Below are positions 8,429 to 15,570 of a stretch of DNA of 31,642 bases, piece after piece (position 1 is the stretch's first letter; the number at the start of each line of letters is the position of its first letter). The position numbers were made by a program, and so were the translations under genes. The stretch comes from an uncultured Eubacteriales bacterium (lineage in GTDB: Bacteria; Bacillota; Clostridia; Oscillospirales; Acutalibacteraceae), in contig CAKUYF010000002.1 of NCBI GenBank assembly GCA_934702115.1, forward strand, positions 1-31,642, written 5' to 3'. The notes under the pieces were generated by a model. It was not told the origin of the DNA and made no database searches. It was given only the letters and a program-made list of their open reading frames with translations.

Positions 8429-8633
8429 GTTTTATTACCTCGCATTTTTTCTCTAAGTATTCAGCAGTATGGATTAAATCAAGATAAATATTATAGAGTA
8501 TGTCTATTCTATATTTAATATCTTTATGTAGTTCTTCATTTTTATTCTTATTAGACTTTTTTAAAAATTTTATATGAGTTTTTACGATTTCCGCGTCTCT
8601 TAAGTACTGTATCCATAGTCTTCGATAACACAT
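8418..8633 (-). CDS. Small basic helical protein coupled to the sigma-like gene
   Basis: I do not recognise this 71-residue protein. It is basic and looks almost wholly helical (LWIQYLRDAEIVKTHIKFLKK, then DIKYRIDILYNIYLDLIHTAEYL). A strong SD GAGGTGG precedes the ATG. It is the first gene of a two-gene unit with the region-4-like protein, overlapping it by 11 bases, so the products may act together. It does not resemble sigma region 2. It is read from the promoter at 8745-8773. Confidence 0.6.
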   Translation of the reverse strand: MCYRRLWIQYLRDAEIVKTHIKFLKKSNKNKNEELHKDIKYRIDILYNIYLDLIHTAEYLEKKCEVIKRGK

Positions 8634-8744
8634 AAAACCACCTCATTACACAATATGTGTAGACTTAATATAAAAAAATAAAAATTTTAATAATTATTTA
8701 ATTTTTATGCGATTATTAGTCGAATTTTGTATAATCATATAAAT

Positions 8745-8773
8745 ATGGTAGCATATGTATATTAATGAGTCAA
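8745..8773 (-). promoter_or_regulatory. Promoter of the sigma-like gene pair
   Basis: Minus strand -35 TTGACT (8768-8773) and -10 TACCAT (8745-8750) with 17 bases between. The leader to the ATG is about 110 bases and AT-rich. It faces away from the XRE promoter at 8846. Confidence 0.5.
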
Positions 8774-8845
8774 CTATAATTTTTTTTTTAATATTAAACT
8801 ACAAAAAAAAATATATTCCAAAAAAAGTATATTTTTACTCAATTA

Positions 8846-8886
8846 TTGCACACTAAGAGTGTAAGTGATATAATAATTGTACAATT
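8846..8886 (+). promoter_or_regulatory. Promoter of the XRE regulator with two palindromes
   Basis: -35 TTGCAC (8846-8851) and -10 TATAAT (8869-8874) are 17 bases apart. Inverted repeat ACACT-AAG-AGTGT (8850-8862) lies between them, and a perfect 12-base palindrome AATTGTACAATT (8875-8886) covers the likely start point. Both are placed where a repressor would act; binding by the XRE protein itself is inference. Confidence 0.6.
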
Positions 8887-8893
8887 TAATTTT

Positions 8894-8959
8894 TTTCGAC
8901 AAATTTTTACCAGTTGCCTACCAATAAAGATTAAAGAAAAAACTAGTAAAAACTCGAAA
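8894..8959 (+). promoter_or_regulatory. Structured leader of the XRE regulator
   Basis: A long hairpin is possible in the untranslated leader. TTTTTACCAGTT (8904-8915) pairs with AACTAGTAAAAA (8941-8952) with one mismatch, and TTTCGA (8894-8899) pairs with TCGAAA (8954-8959) outside it. There is no T tract, so it is not a terminator. Function unknown. Confidence 0.4.
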
Positions 8960-9024
8960 CTATACTATTAAATGTATCAATAAAAAAGACTTAAATGAAG
9001 GAGGGGCTATCAATTAAAAACAAA

Positions 9025-9399
9025 ATGAGTAAACGGCTAAAAAAGCTGAGAACGCAATCAGGGTTAACTCAAGCCCAATTAGCCAAAAGATTAAATATTT
9101 CTCCATCCTCTATAGGTATGTACGAACAAGGAAGACGTGAGCCTAAAAATTCAGTTTTAGTTAGGATTTGCAAGGAGCTAAATACCAGTGGAGACTATAT
9201 TCTTGATATTAACAATGAGGCTAAAGAAAATACTTTAAGCTTTGATGATGTCAATAGCATAGTTACTGAATTTGTAGAATTCATGAAAACAAAAAAATAT
9301 ATAATGATCAATGGGGTCCCGGTGGATAAGATTAACAAAGAAAAAATAGCTACTGCTCTTAAAGTAGCGATTGCTGTGGCATTGTCAGATTCTGAATAA
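9025..9399 (+). CDS. XRE-family helix-turn-helix regulator
   Basis: A DNA-binding regulator. The N-terminal XRE/Cro-type helix-turn-helix domain covers roughly the first 60 residues: KRLKKLRTQSGLTQAQLAKRL, then ISPSSIGMYEQGRREP. A C-terminal tail of about 60 residues contains IMINGVPVDKINKEKI and a helical end, a tail type common in clostridial XRE proteins. The start is uncertain. The in-frame ATG at 8995 lies in front of the SD AAGGAGGGG (8998-9006), not behind it; the ATG at 9025 is 18 bases after the SD; an ATT at 9013 is ideally spaced. I give the ATG at 9025 as the conservative choice. It is divergent from the sigma-like pair. Confidence 0.85.
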   Translation: MSKRLKKLRTQSGLTQAQLAKRLNISPSSIGMYEQGRREPKNSVLVRICKELNTSGDYILDINNEAKENTLSFDDVNSIVTEFVEFMKTKKYIMINGVPVDKINKEKIATALKVAIAVALSDSE

Positions 9400-9498
9400 G
9401 AATAACACTTTACCTCCTTATTGTATATAATGTAATAAGAGTATATCTAAATGTTAAGTTTCAGTCATTATTTATATACAATATAGGCGGTGTGATTT

Positions 9499-9642
9499 AT
9501 GTGTAGTTACAGACAGCAGGGAATTTTATCACTTGCCTTCGGACTGGGGCTTATACTTTCATTCATATTTCCTGAATCAATCATAATTGTAATAATATCA
9601 CTTATTGTAGTAATTTTGTCGATATTGCTTGTAAAACGTTGA
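9499..9642 (+). CDS. 47-residue membrane protein upstream of spoVM
   Basis: A short frame with an AGGCGGTG SD-like sequence before the ATG. The product starts MCSYRQQG, then has two hydrophobic stretches (LSLAFGLGLILSFIF and IIIVIISLIVVILSILL) split by PES, and ends in VKR. It is probably a two-helix hairpin in the membrane. Similar small hydrophobic proteins are common in Clostridia, by recollection only. The spoVM start follows 25 bases after its stop, so the two probably share a transcript and are made at the same sporulation stage. Confidence 0.65.
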   Translation: MCSYRQQGILSLAFGLGLILSFIFPESIIIVIISLIVVILSILLVKR

Positions 9643-9667
9643 CTCTGATATAGGGAGGTTTTTACAG

Positions 9668-9751
9668 ATGAAAGTTGTTGTCATTAAAAGTCCTGGATTA
9701 TTAGGTTTCTTTCTCAGAAAAATATTTGGAATAAAAAAAGAAAAAATTTAA
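9668..9751 (+). CDS. spoVM: Stage V sporulation protein M (SpoVM)
   Basis: SpoVM is a tiny amphipathic helix that marks the convex forespore membrane and anchors SpoIVA, the base of the spore coat. This 27-residue frame reads MKVVVIKSPGLLGFFLRKIF and ends in GIKKEKI. It matches the 26-residue Bacillus protein in its start MK, IK at 6-7, Pro9 (which is important for localisation), a Leu-Gly-rich core and a basic tail. A strong SD AGGGAGG lies about 10 bases before the ATG, and a strong terminator follows. It is short enough to be missed by gene finders. Confidence 0.88.
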   Translation: MKVVVIKSPGLLGFFLRKIFGIKKEKI

Positions 9752-9766
9752 AATATAATAAAACTA

Positions 9767-9806
9767 AATCAGCTTTTCGCTACTTGGCGATTTAGCTGAT
9801 TTTTTA
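9767..9806 (+). terminator. Intrinsic terminator after spoVM
   Basis: AATCAGC (9767-9773) pairs with GCTGATT (9795-9801), with a CGC/GCG inner helix possible, followed by TTTTTT. It ends the spoVM transcript just before the convergent gene at 9827. Confidence 0.8.
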
Positions 9807-9826
9807 TATGAAAATTGAAAACTAAT

Positions 9827-10048
9827 TTAAAAAACATTTTTCTTACTATCTTCACTGACTTCTTTTACTCCACAGTTTTCAAGAGCAAAGTTTATCATCA
9901 TACCTATAAGCTCATTTCTACTTCTTCCAGTCACAGAAGATAATCTATCCAACTTACTTACTATCTCACTCTTTATACGAACAGAAAAAGTTCTATACCC
10001 GTCCTCTCCCTTAGGTGGCTTGGGATTAATTACAAGTTTATTTAGCAT
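9827..10048 (-). CDS. Ribbon-helix-helix (CopG/Arc-type) DNA-binding protein
   Basis: A 73-residue likely transcriptional regulator. After a Pro-rich start (NPKPPKGEDG) comes a beta strand YRTFSVRIKSEIV, then helix KLDRLSSVTG, turn RSRNELI and helix GMMINFALENC, which is the ribbon-helix-helix fold. Small proteins with the same NPKPPKGEDGYRTFS start are frequent in Clostridia, by recollection. The SD AAGGGGAAG precedes the ATG. It is divergent from the alanine symporter gene; the 277-base gap holds an inverted repeat. Target genes are unknown. Confidence 0.8.
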   Translation of the reverse strand: MLNKLVINPKPPKGEDGYRTFSVRIKSEIVSKLDRLSSVTGRSRNELIGMMINFALENCGVKEVSEDSKKNVF

Positions 10049-10121
10049 AATCTTCCCCTTTCATTTTTATGTTACATATTTGAAAAACAAAAAAGTATGT
10101 TCAATTTTTTAACATGAATTG

Positions 10122-10144
10122 TAACTACACTAATTGAGTAGTTA
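10122..10144. promoter_or_regulatory. Inverted repeat, possible operator
   Basis: TAACTAC (10122-10128) and GTAGTTA (10138-10144) form a perfect 7-bp inverted repeat with a 9-base centre, in the divergent gap between the ribbon-helix-helix gene and the symporter. No T tract follows. It is a candidate binding site for a dimeric regulator, by position only. Confidence 0.4.
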
Positions 10145-10242
10145 TACTAAAATTATCTAATAATATTAAAACGAAAATGTGTTTTGTACTTAATAAAATG
10201 TAATTTTAAGAATGTTTAAAAATAAAAAAATAATTTATATCT

Positions 10243-10270
10243 TTTACTAATTCAAAAATTATGATAAAAT
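10243..10270 (+). promoter_or_regulatory. Promoter of the alanine symporter
   Basis: -35 TTTACT (10243-10248) and -10 TAAAAT (10265-10270) with 16 bases between, about 55 bases before the TTG start. The surrounding sequence is very AT-rich, which weakens the call. Confidence 0.4.
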
Positions 10271-10325
10271 TCTAAGGTGCATTCGATTTTTAATATAAAA
10301 AATATTAATTCAGGAGGTTTTAAAG

Positions 10326-11726
10326 TTGGATTATCTAAATTCCTTACTTACACCTATAAGTGATTTCCTTTACGTTTACGTACTGGTAGGATTACTTATA
10401 ATATGTGGTGTATATTTTACATTAAGGACTAAATTTGCCCAAGTTCGTCTTTTTGTGGATGCATTGAAGCTAGTTTCTGAAAAACCTACTAAGAAAAAGA
10501 TGTCTTCTTTTCAAGCTCTTATGATTTGTACCGCTTCAAAGGTGGGAACGGCAAATATTGCAGGTGTCGCTACAGCATTAGTAATCGGTGGTCCGGGATC
10601 TATGTTTTGGATGTGGATTATGGCAGTTATAGGTTCCGCATCCTCAATAGCAGAAGCAACACTGGCGCAAATGTATAAAATAAAAAGCAAGGACGGCAAC
10701 TCATTTATAGGAGGTCCCTCTTACTACATAAAAAAAATATTCAAACCCAGATGGTTAGGCATTATGTTTTCTTGTCTATTTATATTCTGTTTTATCTTTG
10801 GCTTTAATGCTCTTCAAGCTCATAATATGTCTTCGGCTTTAAAATACTACATTCCTAATTACGAAAATACTTTTTGGCCTTACATAATAGGAATCGTATT
10901 TGCCGGTTTAATTGCTAGTGTAGTCCTTGGAGGAATAAAAAGAATAGGATTCGTTTCCTCTTATTTAGTTCCAATAATGGCAAGTCTTTACTTGATAGTA
11001 GGTATTTATATTATAATAACTAACTTTAACAGAATGCCGGAGGTTTTCTCAACAATCCTTTCTTCAGCTTTTGACTTTCAGTCTTTGTTTGGAGGATTAA
11101 GCGGAAGCGTTATAATTATAGGAATAAAGAGAGGTTTACTATCAAACGAAGCTGGAATGGGTAGTGCTCCCAATGCTGCGGCATCTGCAGATACCTCTCA
11201 TCCTGCTAAACAAGGAATAGCTCAAATACTATCTGTTTTCATAGATACAATTTTAATATGCTCTACTTCTGCTTTTGTTATCTTGCTTTCCGGGGTTAAT
11301 CTTAAAGGAGAACTCACCGGAATGCCTCTTATGCAACAAGCATTAAGTAATCACTTAGGAACTTGGGGCGTTCATTTTATAACTCTTTCAGTAAGCTTAT
11401 TTGCCTTTTCTGCTATTCTGGGTAATTTCGGCTACTGTGAACCTAATATTCTTTTTATAAAAGATAGTCCAACACTTATTAAAACATTTAGAATTCTAAG
11501 CATATTTCCTATAATTTTCGGATTCATTGCCACTCCATCCGTTGCTTGGAATTTAGCCGATATTTCTATGGCACTTATTGCAATAGTAAATATAATAACT
11601 ATAATTTCACTGTCTGATCGTTATATAATCTGTTTAAAAGACTATTTAAAACAAAAAAAAGAGCATAAAGATCCAACCTTTAATGCTCCCGCTTGCGGAA
11701 TAATGGATACCGAGCTTTGGAAATAA
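10326..11726 (+). CDS. Sodium:alanine symporter family transporter (AGCS)
   Basis: An integral membrane symporter that brings in alanine, glycine or related amino acids with sodium. About ten hydrophobic segments run through the 466 residues. Family motifs are visible: TASKVGTANIAGVATAL near residue 70, GPGSMFWMWI, the Gly/Ser-rich GLSGSV and RGLLSNEAGMGSAPNAAA in the middle, and FGYCEPN later. Length fits the family (about 450-490). The start is TTG, with AGGAGG 7 bases upstream. It is a single-gene unit with its own promoter and a terminator hairpin. Amino acid specificity cannot be read from the sequence. Confidence 0.93.
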   Translation: MDYLNSLLTPISDFLYVYVLVGLLIICGVYFTLRTKFAQVRLFVDALKLVSEKPTKKKMSSFQALMICTASKVGTANIAGVATALVIGGPGSMFWMWIMAVIGSASSIAEATLAQMYKIKSKDGNSFIGGPSYYIKKIFKPRWLGIMFSCLFIFCFIFGFNALQAHNMSSALKYYIPNYENTFWPYIIGIVFAGLIASVVLGGIKRIGFVSSYLVPIMASLYLIVGIYIIITNFNRMPEVFSTILSSAFDFQSLFGGLSGSVIIIGIKRGLLSNEAGMGSAPNAAASADTSHPAKQGIAQILSVFIDTILICSTSAFVILLSGVNLKGELTGMPLMQQALSNHLGTWGVHFITLSVSLFAFSAILGNFGYCEPNILFIKDSPTLIKTFRILSIFPIIFGFIATPSVAWNLADISMALIAIVNIITIISLSDRYIICLKDYLKQKKEHKDPTFNAPACGIMDTELWK

Positions 11727-11748
11727 TTTATAGATTATAAAAATTTAA

Positions 11749-11790
11749 AACATCCTCTAACATACTTAGAGGGTGTTAATTTATTTTCAA
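11749..11790. terminator. Bidirectional terminator between the symporter and the gene at 11852
   Basis: AACATCCTCTA (11749-11759) pairs with TAGAGGGTGTT (11767-11777) across 11 bp with one G-T pair, followed by AATTTATTTT on the plus strand and TTTTAAATTTTT on the minus strand. Confidence 0.75.
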
Positions 11791-11851
11791 TTAAGCTTAG
11801 AGTAAGTAAAAAATCTTATTTTAGTAATATTCAGTTTTTCAACCAAAAACC

Positions 11852-12688
11852 TTAATTTTGTTCCACTCTATTACTACATCCTCCACACTCTCCACTAGGC
11901 TCATCATTTTGAAGTCTAGGAGGGAAAAATTCTTCCGTAGGAAACTCTATTCTTCTGAACAAATCGCAAGGATTATCCGTAGAAGATACGCATTCTTTGT
12001 TTGGTATACAGAAATCATATGCAGGTACTAACATTTGTACATTTCGCTCTATCTGAACTATTGTGAATAATCCCAATGTAACCGCCACAGTACGATTATT
12101 CGAAGTAGGTCTTACAAACTCTCCGCCAAATCTTCTGCATATACATTCAGGAACTCTACACTGAGGCTGCTGACGGCAATCGCATACATTACATAATTTT
12201 GCTGATAATGCTACAGGATCTGCGACTTGCACTACTGCACGAGGTAAATTTCTAAGAGAAGTATTTTGAATGTCTATCTCATTAGAACTGTATTCAGAAC
12301 TGAATATTCTTACGTTACCTTCACTACCATATAAAACAGCCTTCTTCCCAAATACACAAAGACCTGATACAGAAGCCGGCATAACTGAAGGTGCAAGAAA
12401 AGCCTCTAAATTAACTTCAAAAAAATAGGTCATATCTATTGAGTAATATCCTCGGCGAAAAGGTACAGGCTCAATATCAATAAAAGTAGTTATAACACTT
12501 ACGTTTTTCACGCGTACACTATTTGCTTGATCAATTACATGCTGACCTGATTCATTAAAATTCACTCTTAAATTCTCTAAACAGTCTTTATCAGCACATG
12601 AATCATAAACTCTATATGCATCAATGCAGACTTGTTCTTTTAACTGATTATTTTCACGACATGAAAATGTAGAAAAATTTTCTGTCAT
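11852..12688 (-). CDS. Conserved cysteine-rich protein, possibly spore-associated
   Basis: A 278-residue protein with no signal peptide or membrane segment and about twenty cysteines. The N-terminal part has VCIDAYRVYDSCADKDC; the middle has mixed beta-like sequence with IDIEPVPFRRGYYSIDMTYFF and LYGSEGNVRIFSSE; a Cys-dense patch, CNVCDC then CRVPECICRRF, follows at about two thirds. I recall closely similar proteins as conserved hypotheticals in spore-forming Clostridia, with no firm function. The Cys clusters could bind metal or cross-link a spore layer, which is inference. A strong SD GGGGGGA precedes the ATG. Neighbours give no operon clue. Confidence 0.75.
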   Translation of the reverse strand: MTENFSTFSCRENNQLKEQVCIDAYRVYDSCADKDCLENLRVNFNESGQHVIDQANSVRVKNVSVITTFIDIEPVPFRRGYYSIDMTYFFEVNLEAFLAPSVMPASVSGLCVFGKKAVLYGSEGNVRIFSSEYSSNEIDIQNTSLRNLPRAVVQVADPVALSAKLCNVCDCRQQPQCRVPECICRRFGGEFVRPTSNNRTVAVTLGLFTIVQIERNVQMLVPAYDFCIPNKECVSSTDNPCDLFRRIEFPTEEFFPPRLQNDEPSGECGGCSNRVEQN

Positions 12689-12865
12689 ATAAAAATCCCC
12701 CCATAAATGTTAATGGTTGTCAATGATAGTTAAAACTTACTTTTTATTCTTATCAAATAAATTAGTATTTTTTTACTGACAAGCCCAAAATCTACCTTTG
12801 GGTTTCCATTAGCATACTATGGAGAGTATTTAATTTGTGTTACTTATAAATTTCTTATATTAATT

Positions 12866-15262
12866 TTATCTTTTTTCCAATTGTGCGTAATTTGCCATTA
12901 TCCTTTTAGAACCTACTGAGCCACCGAAATCTATTTCAAGCATTGAGTCTCCACACATTTTAACTATTGACTTTATTTCTCCTTCTCCAAACGATTTATG
13001 GTATACACGATCGCCTTCTTGAAATGCAGAAGTTTTAACCGAATTGTTTTTGAATTTAAAACCACCGCTTATTCCCCCGAAATGATGTGCCGCCATCACG
13101 GATTGAGCTCTCAATTCTTGAGCTGATTTAGGAATACTCTCTCCTGTTTTTAATTTCTTCCAATCCCTAGACTTGGTTTTTTCCACAAGCTTTTCTGGAA
13201 TTTCAGATATGAACCTAGATACTTTATTATTAGTTGTCACACCTGCTGTCATACGAGTACCCGTATTCAAAATATATAAATTTTTCATACATCTTGTTAT
13301 TCCCACATATGCAAGTCTACGTTCTTCTTCAATTTCTTCAATGTTTTCTTCGTTTTCTGAATTTTTAATTCCAGGAAATATTCCTTCTTCAAAACCCGGT
13401 AAAAACACAACCGGAAACTCTAATCCTTTTGAAGCATGTAATGTCATAAGAGATACAGTATCAGCATTATCGTCATAATTATCAATATTGGTAAATAAAG
13501 AAACCTCTTCTAAAAATCCTGAAAGCGATGCTTCCTCACCTTTCTCCTCTTCATATTTTACAATAGTGGTCAAAAGCTCATTAACGTTTTCTATCTTTGC
13601 ATCAGCAGTGTCTCTTTCAAGCCTAAGATACTCTATATAACCTGTTTTCTCTAATAACATACTATAAAGCTCACTTATACTTAATTTTTTTGAATTATAA
13701 CTCGATATTAAACTATCAATTAAATCCGAAAATGCTTTAAGCTTTACAGAAACACGTTTAAGACCGTCATAGCTATCTGAATCTCTCATAACACTTAACA
13801 AATCTTTGCCGTTTTCTTCAGCAATTTCCATTGCTTGCGCAATTGTTCGTTCCCCTATTGAACGCCGCGGCTGGTTTATTATCCTTTTAAGTCTAACTTC
13901 ATCCCTAGGATTATTAATTACACTTAAATAAGCAATCATATCACGTATTTCTTTTCGATCGTAAAACCTTACTCCTCCATATACCCGATACGTTATTCCT
14001 CGTCTCATAAATACTTTTTCTATAATATTAGACTGTGAATTTCGTCTATAAAGTACTGCAAAATCAGAATACTTCTTTCCTTTAGCTATTCCGTCTTGAA
14101 TAACTTCTGAAATGTAATGTGCTTCATCATGCTCATTATAAGCAGTATGAATTTTTATTAATCCACCGCCTTCATTTTGCGTCCATAAAGTTTTACCTTT
14201 TCTTTGCATGTTATGTCCTATTACTGCATTTGCAGCTTCAAGAATATTTTGAGTGGATCTATAATTTTGCTCAAATTTTATTATCTTAGTACCAGGAAAT
14301 TTCTTTTCAAAATTAATTATATTTTCTATAGTAGCTCCGCGAAACTTATATATACTTTGATCATCGTCTCCAACTACACATAAATTATTACTTTTTTTAG
14401 CTAGACTGCTAACTAAAAAATACTGAGCGTAATTTGTATCTTGATATTCATCTACAAGTATATATTTGAATTTTTCTTGATATTTTTCCAATACCTCAGG
14501 AAACTTCTTAAATAACTTCGTAGTATTAAATATAAGGTCATCAAAATCCATGGCATCAGAGTCTATCAACTTTTTCTGATAGTCGCGATAAAGAATTTCA
14601 AGCTTATTAGTTAATTTTAAATCACCAGGATTATAATCTGTTAAGTTGTCTTTTCTCCTGGAAATTATATTCTTTAACGCACGAAGACTCCAGTCTTTCT
14701 CATCCATTTTCAAATTTTTTTGACATTCTTTAACTACTTTCAAAGAATCGTCTTCATCATAAACTACAAAATGATTAGAGTAACCTAGTTTTTCTGCATG
14801 CTCTCTTAATACTCTGACACAAAATGAATGAAAAGTAGATGCACAAACCTTTTTTGCAGTGTCTCCCAAAGCAGTACATATACGACTTTTAAGCTCGTTA
14901 GCAGCTTTATTGGTAAAGGTAATAGCTAATATATTTGAAGGATCTACTGCATCAACCTTTATAATATCACGCACACTTCTTGCGTCAAGTCCCTTATCAT
15001 ATGCATTTTTGAGCTCTTCCACCATAGCTTTATTAATATTCTCCGGAACCTGATTACTCATGTACGCATTGCCATAACTTATCATATTAACTATTCTACT
15101 TACAATTGCTGTTGTTTTTCCACTACCTGCACCTGCTAAAACTACAACCGGTCCATTTACTTGGAAAACTGCTTCCCGCTGAGTACTATTAAGATTATAA
15201 AAAGTCCGTTCAAGCAACTTTCTTCTTAGCTGTTTAAATTCCTGCGAAATCTTATCGACCAA
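12866..15262 (-). CDS. pcrA: ATP-dependent 3'-5' DNA helicase PcrA (UvrD/Rep family)
   Basis: A superfamily 1A helicase for repair and replication restart. The motifs appear in order: Q-motif NLNSTQREAV, Walker A AGAGSGKTT at 43-51, AITFTNKAANELK, DFDDLI, Walker B LVDEYQDTNYAQY, VVGDDDQSIYKFRGA, QNYRSTQ, LMTLHASKGLEFPVVF and EERRLAYVGITR. The C-terminal end has a Tudor-like RNA polymerase-binding segment (GDRVYHKSFGEGEI). An insertion of about 45 residues follows motif I, as in relatives from Clostridia. At 798 residues it is full length. The start is TTG; a nearby ATG is out of frame and the frame upstream has no other start before a TGA. It is monocistronic with its own promoter. Confidence 0.96.
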   Translation of the reverse strand: MVDKISQEFKQLRRKLLERTFYNLNSTQREAVFQVNGPVVVLAGAGSGKTTAIVSRIVNMISYGNAYMSNQVPENINKAMVEELKNAYDKGLDARSVRDIIKVDAVDPSNILAITFTNKAANELKSRICTALGDTAKKVCASTFHSFCVRVLREHAEKLGYSNHFVVYDEDDSLKVVKECQKNLKMDEKDWSLRALKNIISRRKDNLTDYNPGDLKLTNKLEILYRDYQKKLIDSDAMDFDDLIFNTTKLFKKFPEVLEKYQEKFKYILVDEYQDTNYAQYFLVSSLAKKSNNLCVVGDDDQSIYKFRGATIENIINFEKKFPGTKIIKFEQNYRSTQNILEAANAVIGHNMQRKGKTLWTQNEGGGLIKIHTAYNEHDEAHYISEVIQDGIAKGKKYSDFAVLYRRNSQSNIIEKVFMRRGITYRVYGGVRFYDRKEIRDMIAYLSVINNPRDEVRLKRIINQPRRSIGERTIAQAMEIAEENGKDLLSVMRDSDSYDGLKRVSVKLKAFSDLIDSLISSYNSKKLSISELYSMLLEKTGYIEYLRLERDTADAKIENVNELLTTIVKYEEEKGEEASLSGFLEEVSLFTNIDNYDDNADTVSLMTLHASKGLEFPVVFLPGFEEGIFPGIKNSENEENIEEIEEERRLAYVGITRCMKNLYILNTGTRMTAGVTTNNKVSRFISEIPEKLVEKTKSRDWKKLKTGESIPKSAQELRAQSVMAAHHFGGISGGFKFKNNSVKTSAFQEGDRVYHKSFGEGEIKSIVKMCGDSMLEIDFGGSVGSKRIMANYAQLEKR

Positions 15263-15386
15263 TGTTCCAGCACCACCATATCGAGAGAGTCAAAAAATTA
15301 CGTATTACTTTTATCTGCACATTTATAGTTAAAAAGTAACCGTTCAAATTGACAACCCTGCAAAATATTTTATTCCTTCTTTAATA

Positions 15387-15415
15387 ATTATAACTCATTT
15401 TTCCATAAAAATCAA
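15387..15415 (-). promoter_or_regulatory. Sigma-A promoter of pcrA
   Basis: Minus strand -35 TTGATT (15410-15415) and perfect -10 TATAAT (15387-15392), 17 bases apart, about 120 bases before the pcrA start. It lies in the 308-base gap 15263-15570, which otherwise holds only an 18-base AT palindrome at 15447-15464 and no gene that I can support. Confidence 0.7.
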
Positions 15416-15570
15416 CTGTTTAAAAACATACCGTAATATTTATAGTTTTTTGTTTAAACAAAAATTTCATATTATCTTAATATAGCTTGCTTAAAGCTCT
15501 TATTGAACTCATTGATATTATAGAAATCTTAATTTTTATTTATTATTAATTCTTTTCTTAAACTAAAATT

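Noticed and set aside
8774..8845. Runs of A and T between the two divergent promoters, considered as repeats or CRISPR-like
   Set aside because: No regular repeat length or spacer pattern; they are simply AT-rich and may serve as upstream promoter elements.
12780..12805. Hairpin CCCAAA/TTTGGG downstream of pcrA
   Set aside because: Short stem and no T tract on the minus strand; termination after pcrA cannot be assigned to it.
15447..15464. 18-base AT-rich perfect palindrome between ricT and pcrA
   Set aside because: Considered as a terminator for ricT, but it has no loop, little GC and no distinct T tract, and AT-rich palindromes are expected in sequence of this composition.
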